Source: an uncultured Pseudomonadota bacterium (lineage in GTDB: Bacteria > Pseudomonadota > Alphaproteobacteria > RF32 > CAG-239). From it: a stretch of DNA of 55,661 bases. Below the pieces are notes generated by a model, which was given only the letters and a program-made list of their open reading frames with translations, was not told where the DNA came from and made no database searches. Both the position numbers and the translations under genes were made by a program. Of this stretch, positions 1-8,789 are shown one piece after another (within the stretch, counting starts at the first letter, position 1; each line of letters opens with the position of its first letter). The stretch is from contig CASFJS010000007.1 of assembly GCA_949295085.1 (NCBI GenBank), positions 1 through 55,661 of the forward strand, read 5' to 3'.

Positions 1-180
1 GCTTCCGGACGTGGGTTTGGCACTGAAATGACACACGAGGATGCCGGTGAACTTAGCGGACGGTTCACCGCTCTGTATGAAGTAGGGTTGCAGATTCTTC
101 AAAATGTAACTATTTTGCAATCTATTGGAGTTTCTGCAGACAGTTGCAACTCAACATTGCTTGATATAAGGAATTTAATG
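1..180 (+). pseudogene. C-terminal fragment of a phage tail tape-measure-like protein
   Basis: Frame 1 is open from the window edge and reads ASGRGFGTEMTHEDAGELSG, followed by RFTALYE and DIRNL. The pattern 'G-F-x-x-M-(S/T)-x-(D/E)-x-A-x-E-L-x-G-R-F-T-A' is one I know from the C-terminal part of phage tail tape-measure proteins, especially of Bacteroidetes-type phages. After about base 180 frame 1 turns into low-complexity, Lys-rich shadow translation, while frame 3 becomes clearly coding. The fragment therefore ends or is broken near 165-180. It has no start in the window because it is cut by the left edge. It could be a decayed prophage remnant or a recombination/assembly junction. The family call rests on a short motif only. 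Confidence 0.4.
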
Positions 181-269
181 ATTTCGGACTGGGCAATATT
201 GATAAAGAAAATGCAAAAAACGCCGAAAATCAGCAAAAAAATAATGCTAAAAAAGATTTTAACGCTCTA

Positions 270-2438
270 TTGGCCGAGGCACAGAAAGCTGCTGTTGAAC
301 GCCAATTTACCGGCAAGGTTAACAATGATTTGCGTCAGGCCATTCAAGCCGAAAAAGACAAGTGCAAATGGTATCAGCTAAAACGTAAACGTCAGCTTGA
401 AAAAGCCGACAAGAATATCGATCCGTCAACTTATTGGGGGACTAAAAAAGTATATGCCAACCCCGTTACCCGTGTGTATTACTCAATGAGGGATAAGATG
501 TCTTCTTCGAGGGGAAACAGGGTTCAACGGCTAAAAGACAGATTGAATGAAGTTGTCGAATTACAATCCGTTGATGCTTCGACCCGATGGCTCAGCACAA
601 AATTCGGCACTAAATTCATAACCAAAGCGAAATTAATGCTTCGGCGCAGTCCGGAAAGACTGACCCAAAAAATAGTTGCCAATGCCAATGCCTGGGAATT
701 GGACGCCATCATCCGACAGCAGCAAGAAAAATTAAACGCTCTGCCGCCATTTGCCGGAACCAAGCTGCAACAACAGCAATTGGACAAAGACAGAAAAAAC
801 CTGCAAAATATTATCAATAGCTGCCATAAGCGTCAGCAGGATTTGATGCAAAAAAAGGATAATATGCAAGCAACGATTGATATGGCTTACGGCGGCAGAG
901 TTCCGGAATATGAGAATAAAACAGCCAAGAGAGATACTTTCTTCCGTAATCTGGAAACAACCGTGCATTCCCTGCAGGCGCAAATCAGCGAGGAAATGCT
1001 GCAAGACCCGCGTTATCAAGCTTATTTGAAGTTGCATGACGGAAAAAAGCCGGAAAATTTCAGAGTGGAAGAACACATCTCTACCGACAAACTGATGGAT
1101 ATGGTTCTTAAAGAAAAAGGGCTTGACGAGCAGAAAATAGCCGCCATCAAAGAAAGCTACGTCGAATATAAAAATCGCAAGGAAAAGAAAGAAAAAACAA
1201 CAGAAAACGAGAGCTTTGAAAAATCAATCGATGAACAAACGCCGGTTAACGAGGTAGCTGCCGCCGAACAAGCGCCGATTAATGAAGCACCTACCGTAAA
1301 ACAAATGCCGGTTAACGAGGCGGCGCCCGTAAAACAAACGCCAAAAACACCACCCTTGCCGGAAAAAACAAATGTCGGCAACAAGACTGCAAATTATTAT
1401 GCGGGGGATGCCGTTTTGACCGGGATGAGCGAAACCTATGCAAACGGGGACAAAATGCAATTGAATATCGCCAAAGATCAATCACGTTATGATTTGATTA
1501 CCACGGATAAAAACGGAAAACAGCGCGAGCCGACACAAAAAGAGATTGAAAATCTGGTGCGCCAACTGAAGGACAATCATATTCCGAATGTTGAACTGGA
1601 AGACAGTTTTTCCGTAAAAACACAGCAAGCCTTTTTGGCCGAACTGGATAAGCAGAAAATAGCCGTTATCAATCGCGAAGAAGTTAATAAACGTCTGAAT
1701 GAAAAAACAACGGAAGAGAAACAACCAAGCAAAGAGCAGAGTAAAGAGCCCGTAATGAAAGGCAATAGTCCGGAACAACAGGGTGAGCATAAATTACCCG
1801 ATATTAAACAGGTTTTGCTTAATGTGGTCAATAATTCAAAAGACGAAAAAGAGCAACTTGCCAAGCTTAAGATTATTGAAAAAATTCAATCCGGCGAATT
1901 CGAAAAGAGCGGCGAAGGTTATCTAAACTTTATGAAAGAAGTCAATACCACTTTCGGGGAAAAGACACCGGATGCGCTGACTCTCGGAGAAATTGCCGCT
2001 GATAAAGCTCTAAAACAAGACCTTAAAGAAGCCGCCAAGAGCAAAGAAGATAAAACATCCTTTACAAATTTTGTTAAAGAGACAAAAGAACAAGACGGTA
2101 TATCGGCTAAAGACGGCAGCTTGGCTTTCAAAGTTTCCGAAACGATTAATCTGGCCAATAAGTATAAGACATTGGAAGAAATGAAACAAGACGGTTCTTA
2201 TAAGCAGCTGCCTCAATATGCCAAACAGGGAGTCGAGAATTTGTTTCACTTGGAGCACGCCTCTGAAAATGATAATTCCAATAAACTGACCAATGCACAA
2301 AAAGCACAGTTGCGGGGACAAATTCTCGGACAGGTTATTGAACGCAAAAATCAGCGTAAAGATGTTACTCAAAAAGTACAAAAACGTACTCTGGATAGAT
2401 CTTTGGTTCAAGAAAAATCCAGTAGAGAAGACCGATAA
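270..2438 (+). CDS. Large coiled-coil protein of unknown function, possibly phage- or element-derived
   Basis: This is a 722-residue protein rich in Lys, Glu and Gln, with no signal peptide or membrane segment. Residues 1-320 are mostly charged helix with likely coiled coils (QQQEKLNALPPF, GTKLQQQQLDKD). Residues ~325-370 form a Pro/Ala/Val-rich linker with imperfect repeats of the type EQTPVNE / KQMPVNEA. A folded-looking segment follows around residues 375-480 (YYAGDAVLTGMSETYANGD, YDLITTDKNGKQREPTQ), then another charged helical tail. Only TTG is available as a conventional start at 270 and it lacks a Shine-Dalgarno site. The same frame is open and looks coding back to base 165, after a TGA at 162-164, so the true N terminus is probably missing. 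A strong terminator follows. The modular layout resembles polyvalent proteins carried by phages and conjugative elements, but I do not recognise a specific domain. Confidence 0.7.
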   Translation: MAEAQKAAVERQFTGKVNNDLRQAIQAEKDKCKWYQLKRKRQLEKADKNIDPSTYWGTKKVYANPVTRVYYSMRDKMSSSRGNRVQRLKDRLNEVVELQSVDASTRWLSTKFGTKFITKAKLMLRRSPERLTQKIVANANAWELDAIIRQQQEKLNALPPFAGTKLQQQQLDKDRKNLQNIINSCHKRQQDLMQKKDNMQATIDMAYGGRVPEYENKTAKRDTFFRNLETTVHSLQAQISEEMLQDPRYQAYLKLHDGKKPENFRVEEHISTDKLMDMVLKEKGLDEQKIAAIKESYVEYKNRKEKKEKTTENESFEKSIDEQTPVNEVAAAEQAPINEAPTVKQMPVNEAAPVKQTPKTPPLPEKTNVGNKTANYYAGDAVLTGMSETYANGDKMQLNIAKDQSRYDLITTDKNGKQREPTQKEIENLVRQLKDNHIPNVELEDSFSVKTQQAFLAELDKQKIAVINREEVNKRLNEKTTEEKQPSKEQSKEPVMKGNSPEQQGEHKLPDIKQVLLNVVNNSKDEKEQLAKLKIIEKIQSGEFEKSGEGYLNFMKEVNTTFGEKTPDALTLGEIAADKALKQDLKEAAKSKEDKTSFTNFVKETKEQDGISAKDGSLAFKVSETINLANKYKTLEEMKQDGSYKQLPQYAKQGVENLFHLEHASENDNSNKLTNAQKAQLRGQILGQVIERKNQRKDVTQKVQKRTLDRSLVQEKSSREDR

Positions 2439-2448
2439 TCTCTGATAA

Positions 2449-2484
2449 TAAAAAAACGCAGGCCAGCGAACCTGCGTTTTTTTA
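2449..2484 (+). terminator. Rho-independent terminator
   Basis: Perfect inverted repeat AAAAAACGCAGG (2451-2462) and CCTGCGTTTTTT (2471-2482) with an 8-nt loop, directly after the 722-residue gene. The T-run serves the plus strand and the A-run makes it usable from the minus side as well. Confidence 0.85.
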
Positions 2485-2610
2485 TTTTTCTTCGGCTTTA
2501 CTCCTGCCGGAAAGCCTTTGGTATATGGTCTCAAACAACACATCCAAAAGCGGAATAACCAGCAAGCCCAACGCCGTTTTCACCAGCACACCGCAGGACA
2601 CCGGCAGCAC
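2482..2610 (-). pseudogene. Remnant of the 3' end of an RND efflux transporter gene
   Basis: Read on the minus strand and ending at a TAA (2484-2482), this stretch encodes PVSCGVLVKTALGLLVIP followed by LLDVLFETIYQRLSGRSK. This matches the end of the intact RND gene at 8790 (PVFYGMLVGTALGLLVIP, LLYVLFETIYQKLSGKGK). By eye, 2506-2606 and 8811-8911 differ at about 8 of 101 nt with no gaps. Homology stops abruptly beyond 2610. There is no start codon and no room for more than the last ~42 codons, so it cannot be functional. It is either a duplication scar or what is left of a second RND gene. It lies just downstream of the cysteine-rich gene, and the intact copy lies just upstream of it. Confidence 0.8.
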
Positions 2611-2662
2611 TCGGGCTAACCGGAAACCTGTGTGTTTTCGGGTATGTGGTTTATCCGGTGTT

Positions 2663-5600
2663 TTACAGACACAACAGCTTGTTCGGGTAATACAGCCCCG
2701 TTTCGCTCGTTCCTCTTATATTCCGGCAAAACTGTACTTCTATATCGGGGTTGACGTTGTCTGCACTGCCACAGGCTGTCGCCGCATCGGCCGAGCTTTG
2801 TCCTTTTGCAAGATCAAATATCTCGTCGTCGCAAACACACTCTTTATACATCACACCGTTGCCATTTCCGGCATCGCAATAAGGTTCGTCCACCATATTG
2901 TAATTCGAACCGGTGCAAGAGCTTGCCGGTGTGACATAATCTCTTTTGCAGGTACAGGCCGCATATTTTGAATTGGATACGATATTGCCGTCATTGTCGG
3001 CTGTTTTTTCGACACAAACAGCGCTTTCATCAGGCATAATACCCTGGTTGAGCCCTGCCGCAACACACTGCTTCGGATCGGGAATATTGCATTTGCACTG
3101 AGGATAAAGCGCCGTGCCGCTGAGATCGCAAGATTCTATTCCCGACTGGTCATAATATACGCTGTCATTGCAGGGCAAGATATAATTCGGTTTGCATATA
3201 CAAGCCGTGTATAAAGTTTGATTCGGTTTATATGTCGTGCCGTTTCCGGTTGAGGTTTCCGGAACGAGTCCTCTGATCGCGCAAGAACCCTTGGTCATAT
3301 CAACCATCTGGCCGGAGCCGCAAGATTCTTCCGATACCGTATATTGGCTTGCACAGTCGCAGCCTTTGTAAAATTTTGCGGAATTTATCTGGCAATAATC
3401 GTTTTCATATCCTGCCGGCAAGACATCTCCGGCCGCCGCATTGTTACAGGTATATTTGTAATCATCCTGACAAGCGCACGAAGCATAATAACGTACGGTT
3501 TTTTCAATTTCCTGCGAGGTTGATCCATCTTCCGATGTTTCGGTAACCACCTCGGTAACTTCGCAATAATTTTGCGTGTCCGGAGGCACTATTCCTTTGT
3601 TGCCGCCTTCCGTCTCGCAGGTATATTTGTAGCGCGACCGATCACATTCGCAAGATGAATAAACCGTTGTCCCATAGCTGCCGTCAACCAGAAGCGGCGT
3701 ACATTTCTGTCCTTTGGTTGCATTCGGACTGTTGCAGGAATCCCAACTTGGCGGACAAGGACATTCTTTGTACAGACGATTGCCGTTTTCATCAACACAA
3801 GATTCGCCAAGCCCTGCTTCATTATACCCCGAACAGGAATATTTAAAACCGTTTTCAAGACAGCTGTTGCCGTCCCGGCAAATGGCATATTTTGTTATAG
3901 TCTCGCCGTTTTCGCCCGTTGTTTGGCAACTGCTTCCCTCGCCGGTTTGGGCATCCGTACAAACCTGATAGGTTAAATCCTGATATTCGGAACAAGTCTC
4001 TACAGCGGCGCATTCGCTGCGATAAACCGTGCTTATTCCCGCGGTATTGACCTGTGTACAGGTATCGCCGCCGAGCACACCGCTCGGACAGGTGTCTGCC
4101 GTGTACCAATTGCTTGGACAACGACACAAATATTTTATAATCTGCTGACCATCGCTATCGGTATCGACACAGGGCGAATAGCTTTCCTGATTGGTATCAC
4201 AAACGGTTACGTGACCCGCCGTACATGTATTTTCTTCCGGCTTGGTGCATTCTTTATAATATTTAACCCCGTCTAATTCACAATAGCCGCCGATACCAAC
4301 CTCGCCGTCCGCACAAACTTCCGTATAGCCGTTGGCGCAGACACAGCTTTCGTAATAGGTTTCGCCCTCACGCGTGCACGGATTAACCCCTATTTGCAAC
4401 GGACCGTTGCAGAGTTTATTGGCCGTTGTGCTGCAACCCTCCTGCATTTTGCAGCTTTTATAATACGGAACACCTTTCAGATTACAAGGCTCACCCTCGC
4501 CGACCTGACCTGTCGGACACACCTTATATCCCGGCGGACATGTACAGGCCTTGTAGCCGCCGATGTTGCCCATATTATCCTGACAGGGCTGCCCTACCGG
4601 CAACAAAGGAGACAGACACTTTTCGGTGTATTCCCAGGTGCATTCTATTTTTGAACACTGATAATACTTATGTCCGCAGCCATTATCTTTCCACACTCCC
4701 GTCGGCTTTTTGCCCCCCGGACAACCATAGTAATTATCGGCCCAGTTAACCGGAAGTTCGTCCGGAATACATTCGCAAGATTTATACTTGCCGTTGCAAG
4801 CCTGACCGACTCCTTTATAACGTCCGCTGCCGTCTTCATCGCAAACTTCGGTGTAATCGGCCGAACATTCGCAATACGGATAGAACGGCAGTGTATCGCC
4901 AACGCTGAGGTACCCTTCATCAATCGCCTCACCGATTGTCGGGTCCGCGGAGGCTAAGGCCGTCGAAATTTCCTGCTGGCAGGCATTGCCCGACAATAAA
5001 CCGCCGCAGTTAAATTTATGGTGCTGGTAGGCGCCGGCACAATTACACTCACGCCACCTCTTTTGACCGTTTACGACGATATAATCACCGCTTAAATCAT
5101 GCCGAACACCGCAGTTGGATGTCGTATATTTAAATTCATCCGGATCATAATAACAGTTATAGGCACGTTTATAACCGTTGGCTGCGTCATATTCACAAAG
5201 TTGCGTTGATATTCCCGGTCCGTATTTGGAAATACATTCGCTTTCGGAATCGGCGGTCAGAATCATATAATCCGTCCGGGAGGTATCGCCTTCAATAATA
5301 CTGGCCCCGCAAACACCGAGTTCTTTTTTGACCCGACAGGCTCCGGCCTGATAATAATTTCGGCCGTCTGCCATCGCACCGCTGGTGTTGTATTTGCACC
5401 ATGTTCCCTCTTTGGGCGCCTCATAAGGATAATCACACGGATCCGTGTAAACCGATGTGTCACAGGAAACCTGCTTCATCGGGGTGCCGCCGCGCGAACA
5501 GACCTTAAATTCGGCGCCTTTGCCAAACAACGCCGCCACATCGGCCGATATATCGACAACGGCCAAATTCGGCCCCTCATCTTCACATTCAACGGGGATA

Positions 5601-8600
5601 CATTCGCTGTAATAAGTTTTACCGTTGGCTCTGCAAACCGTTGCATCGCCCGTTGCCACTTCGTTATCTTCTTCCAGACATTCTCTGAAACCGGCCGGAC
5701 AATAGCATGGATACATAGCCGAATGGTTCAAAGAACAATAAGCCTGATTGGCATATCCCAACACCGCGCCGTTGCCCAGCTGGCTGGTGCACATATTCTG
5801 GGTCGGGGTTCCGTTTACTGACGAAAGGTAGATATATGAATCCGGCAGAGCTATCTCCGGATTTTCGACGATGCTGCTGCAGGTTGCAATACATTCTTCG
5901 TATTTAAGCTTGTCGTATCCGTCAAAATCACAGAATTTTCCGCTTGGCTCGGCCGTGAGTTCTTTGTCGCCCAAAGACTGAGTGCGGCAAACCTGCCCGC
6001 CGTCTTCCTGTGTATCGGAATACCAGCTCTCAAGACATTGGCACAGGGTTCTTATATTGTTTTGTGGATCCAGACAGCTTGACTGATATTCGCCGTTATT
6101 TAAGGTGCAATCTTCTTCGCTATAGTACAGAGGACGATCTGTCGGGCAATAGCGCGCATATTGCGCATATTTTGTCAAAACCGTTTGCGGGGCGCCGTCG
6201 GCATCTGTTGTAATATCGCGTTTGCAGGCCGTGCCGCTGCCGGTGTAGCTTGAGGTACATTCCTCAACCGAAGCCAGACCTTCTTTTTGCCAATTGGCCG
6301 CGCACCAATCTGCCAAAGTCGTAAAATTGGTCGGACAGGCACAGATATAATGCTCGGTGCGGGCGCCCGTGACAATGCACATCTCGGGGGTTGTCGTACC
6401 ACCGCGGACGGGCGATATGTAGCTGTCGATATTGCTGCAATTATGTGCTTCCGCCACATGTTCCGCCACAAACTCGCTGTCGCAGGATATACTGCATTCT
6501 TTGTATTTTGAAATAATTTTGCCTTCAGCGTCGCGATCATATTCACATCTGTTTCCGCCCCTGGTTTCATAGGCCTTGTCGCACTCCGTGCCGTAATTTT
6601 GCGGGCATCTGCAAATATATCCTTTCTGTAATCCGTCATACAGGCCGGTTTCGCTGTTTATATAGTAACACATATCCGCTTCGGGCTGCGATGTGCTGTC
6701 ATTGGGAACCATACATTCATTCAAATTGCTTTTGATGCTGAGCTTATCACCCGCATCTTCCGGACATTTGAAACCAAAGTTGGTGTATTTCCAGCCGGCA
6801 GAATTATCCGGGCTGTCAATTTTGCAGGGAACGCCCATCCCGACATAATCCGACATGCAATCGTAACCGGGCAGAATATCCGGATTGGTTGCGCAATATT
6901 CCTCCAGAGTCATATAAGACTCGGTGCAGGCAAATGTTTTATAACGCGCTTCCGTCGCGGTAAAACTTTCGTCAAACAAATAAACCTTGCACGCATCACC
7001 GGTTCCGGTAATGGTTTCTTCGCAAAGCCTGTCTTCAATGGCGCTGATCCCGCATTTTTCTTTGAGCGTTAACCAGCCGTCTTCAAATTTGCACTCGCAA
7101 CCGGCTTGCGCCTTATCTTCTACACCATCCTGCCCGTAAGGACAAACAATTGATGTTCCCGGAAGACATTGCTGACCGGCCGCGCTGGTTGACATCCAGT
7201 TGCCGCAACCCTGACACTTATCCTGAATGTCCGTCTTGTAGGTGTCCGTGTGGACATACCGGCACTGGATTTTTTCCAGAAGATATGTCATGCCCTCATA
7301 AGTATCGTTGCTGACAGAAGTACAGGCGTCTTCAACCGGGTCAATCAGAACGTATGTTTGCTCAGATGTCGAACACAGGCCGATTTCGTCACTGAATTCT
7401 TCGTATTTATATAAATCTTCGCCGTTGTCATCTTTGTCGACGGTACAGGCTTCTCCCTCGCCGTAATATTTTTGCAAACAATCGGCCGGATTACCTATGT
7501 CTTGGCAGTATTCCGGAACGGTTTTACGCGTGGCTTCCTTGCCCTCGACATTGCAACCGCAACGGTAGTAGTTTGTTTCGGAGTCCGCTGCTTCCATAAC
7601 GGTACAGGTATTGGCAACCAGACCGTTCCCCTCATCGCAAGCGCTGCTGTCCGTTTCGACAAAATCCCCCTTACATTCGCCGGAATCGGAAGACTGCGTT
7701 CCAAAACCAACGTATTTTACCGAGCTGCCGTCGCTACAGACATACGGAAAATCCTCTGACCGGGTATCGCTTAAATAAGTCGGATATTTGTAGCCGGCGG
7801 CGGCTCTTTCGGCAATCAGATCATCGCAGACCGGCAAAACCGAAAGATCGCAGATAAAGCCCTGACAGAGCATATCGTCTCCGCAATTAACCCAGCAAGG
7901 TGCCGGCTGATACTCGGTTCCATCGTCTCCTATGCAGCGAATATCCGTTGTCTGATAATTGGCCGTGCCGTCTTCGTTAAGCGGGCATTCCATATCGTTG
8001 CTTAAGTCCACACCGTCATTTATCTGACACCACAAGACCTTTTCCGACGTTGGGGTGCCGTCTTCGCCCGTATATTCATAAACACATCTGTGCTCCGTGG
8101 TATAGTCCTGACATTGGGATTCAATTTCCAGCAATTCATCCAGATATACTTTATTGGTCAGCCCGTAGAGCGTGCAACTTTCGGGATTTTCGATAGACCA
8201 TTTGCCGGCGGTTCCGTCTTCTCTTGTGCCCTCACAAGTGCGCAATTTGCTCTGGTTGGGCGTCTCGGCGGTCACCTCATACGTGAAATCCGCCGGACAG
8301 TAGTACTCCGTGGTTGCCACATCGTCTTTGCAGCATGCCGTTGAGCCGCAGTTTATGTCTGAGGTGTTACCGCTCAGGGTACACTTGGTCCCGATACATT
8401 GCTCCAAACCGTCACAGGACGGCTCCTCAGCTCCATCATTTCCGCCTTCACCGTCACTTCCGTTATCCTGTTCCCCGGGGTCCACGGCCGCTCCGGCGAC
8501 ACGCGAAACCGGCGTCATGCTGTATTCGGTATCCGTAATGAAGCGGACGGCGGCATAGCCGCCCCGGCTGAGGCCAATAACTGCTAAAACAGCAAAAAAT

Positions 8601-8620
8601 ATTATCTTGATCCGAGACAT
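2663..8620 (-). CDS. Giant secreted cysteine-rich repeat protein
   Basis: The protein has 1985 residues. The N terminus MSRIKIIFFAVLAVIGLSRG then GYAA is a typical Sec signal peptide, followed by a Gly/Asp/Glu-rich linker (PGEQDNGSDGEGGNDG). The rest is a long series of cysteine-rich modules of roughly 45-60 residues. A loose consensus is G-Y-x3-C-x2-G-x2-G-x-G-x2-C-x3-G-x-x-Y-Y-x2-C-x-C; clear examples are GYTEVCADGEVGIGGYCEL and YYKECTKPEENTC. Cys makes up roughly one residue in eleven by eye, so an extracytoplasmic, disulfide-rich rod or shell is likely. There is no visible transmembrane anchor, LPXTG-like motif or autotransporter barrel at the C terminus, which ends YYPNKLLCL. Proteins of this style occur as lineage-specific families in uncultured gut Alphaproteobacteria; their function is unknown to me. 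The gene stands alone between direct repeats. Confidence 0.85.
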   Translation of the reverse strand: MSRIKIIFFAVLAVIGLSRGGYAAVRFITDTEYSMTPVSRVAGAAVDPGEQDNGSDGEGGNDGAEEPSCDGLEQCIGTKCTLSGNTSDINCGSTACCKDDVATTEYYCPADFTYEVTAETPNQSKLRTCEGTREDGTAGKWSIENPESCTLYGLTNKVYLDELLEIESQCQDYTTEHRCVYEYTGEDGTPTSEKVLWCQINDGVDLSNDMECPLNEDGTANYQTTDIRCIGDDGTEYQPAPCWVNCGDDMLCQGFICDLSVLPVCDDLIAERAAAGYKYPTYLSDTRSEDFPYVCSDGSSVKYVGFGTQSSDSGECKGDFVETDSSACDEGNGLVANTCTVMEAADSETNYYRCGCNVEGKEATRKTVPEYCQDIGNPADCLQKYYGEGEACTVDKDDNGEDLYKYEEFSDEIGLCSTSEQTYVLIDPVEDACTSVSNDTYEGMTYLLEKIQCRYVHTDTYKTDIQDKCQGCGNWMSTSAAGQQCLPGTSIVCPYGQDGVEDKAQAGCECKFEDGWLTLKEKCGISAIEDRLCEETITGTGDACKVYLFDESFTATEARYKTFACTESYMTLEEYCATNPDILPGYDCMSDYVGMGVPCKIDSPDNSAGWKYTNFGFKCPEDAGDKLSIKSNLNECMVPNDSTSQPEADMCYYINSETGLYDGLQKGYICRCPQNYGTECDKAYETRGGNRCEYDRDAEGKIISKYKECSISCDSEFVAEHVAEAHNCSNIDSYISPVRGGTTTPEMCIVTGARTEHYICACPTNFTTLADWCAANWQKEGLASVEECTSSYTGSGTACKRDITTDADGAPQTVLTKYAQYARYCPTDRPLYYSEEDCTLNNGEYQSSCLDPQNNIRTLCQCLESWYSDTQEDGGQVCRTQSLGDKELTAEPSGKFCDFDGYDKLKYEECIATCSSIVENPEIALPDSYIYLSSVNGTPTQNMCTSQLGNGAVLGYANQAYCSLNHSAMYPCYCPAGFRECLEEDNEVATGDATVCRANGKTYYSECIPVECEDEGPNLAVVDISADVAALFGKGAEFKVCSRGGTPMKQVSCDTSVYTDPCDYPYEAPKEGTWCKYNTSGAMADGRNYYQAGACRVKKELGVCGASIIEGDTSRTDYMILTADSESECISKYGPGISTQLCEYDAANGYKRAYNCYYDPDEFKYTTSNCGVRHDLSGDYIVVNGQKRWRECNCAGAYQHHKFNCGGLLSGNACQQEISTALASADPTIGEAIDEGYLSVGDTLPFYPYCECSADYTEVCDEDGSGRYKGVGQACNGKYKSCECIPDELPVNWADNYYGCPGGKKPTGVWKDNGCGHKYYQCSKIECTWEYTEKCLSPLLPVGQPCQDNMGNIGGYKACTCPPGYKVCPTGQVGEGEPCNLKGVPYYKSCKMQEGCSTTANKLCNGPLQIGVNPCTREGETYYESCVCANGYTEVCADGEVGIGGYCELDGVKYYKECTKPEENTCTAGHVTVCDTNQESYSPCVDTDSDGQQIIKYLCRCPSNWYTADTCPSGVLGGDTCTQVNTAGISTVYRSECAAVETCSEYQDLTYQVCTDAQTGEGSSCQTTGENGETITKYAICRDGNSCLENGFKYSCSGYNEAGLGESCVDENGNRLYKECPCPPSWDSCNSPNATKGQKCTPLLVDGSYGTTVYSSCECDRSRYKYTCETEGGNKGIVPPDTQNYCEVTEVVTETSEDGSTSQEIEKTVRYYASCACQDDYKYTCNNAAAGDVLPAGYENDYCQINSAKFYKGCDCASQYTVSEESCGSGQMVDMTKGSCAIRGLVPETSTGNGTTYKPNQTLYTACICKPNYILPCNDSVYYDQSGIESCDLSGTALYPQCKCNIPDPKQCVAAGLNQGIMPDESAVCVEKTADNDGNIVSNSKYAACTCKRDYVTPASSCTGSNYNMVDEPYCDAGNGNGVMYKECVCDDEIFDLAKGQSSADAATACGSADNVNPDIEVQFCRNIRGTSETGLYYPNKLLCL

Positions 8621-8645
8621 TCCGATCTGTCTATTCCATATTATA

Positions 8646-8657
8646 AAAACGCGTTTT
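8646..8657. promoter_or_regulatory. Perfect palindrome upstream of the cysteine-rich gene
   Basis: AAAACGCGTTTT is a perfect 12-bp palindrome 26 bases upstream of the start of the 1985-residue gene, next to an AT-rich stretch with TATAAT-like sequence on the minus strand. It could be an operator or part of the promoter/leader; no specific regulator is implied. Confidence 0.3.
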
Positions 8658-8753
8658 CTCTATATAATAATTATTATCCATCTATTTGCAATAAGATTTC
8701 TTTAGTTTTGCAATATATTTTACCAAAATTGACAAAATACTTTTGCGACAGAA

Positions 8754-8781
8754 AAAAACCGCTGCCGGAGCAACGGTTTTT
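8754..8781 (-). terminator. Rho-independent terminator of the acr operon
   Basis: On the minus strand the stem AAAAACCG...CGGTTTTT (8781-8774 with 8761-8754) closes over an inner TGC/GCA pair and a 4-nt loop, and ends in a T-run. It starts 9 nt after the stop of the RND gene. Confidence 0.75.
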
Positions 8782-8789
8782 GAGGTCGG

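Noticed and set aside
28..381. 117-residue plus-strand gene at the left edge
   Set aside because: It mixes a phage-like first half with shadow translation of the frame-3 gene after about base 180. Only the first part is treated as a remnant.
4713..4718. C6 run in the cysteine-rich gene as another phase-variation tract
   Set aside because: Six bases is too short to stand out in a GC-richer gene, and it encodes normal Gly/Pro codons.
2663..8620. CRISPR array or satellite DNA suggested by regular Cys-codon spacing
   Set aside because: Periodicity exists only at protein level; there are no identical DNA repeats with unique spacers.
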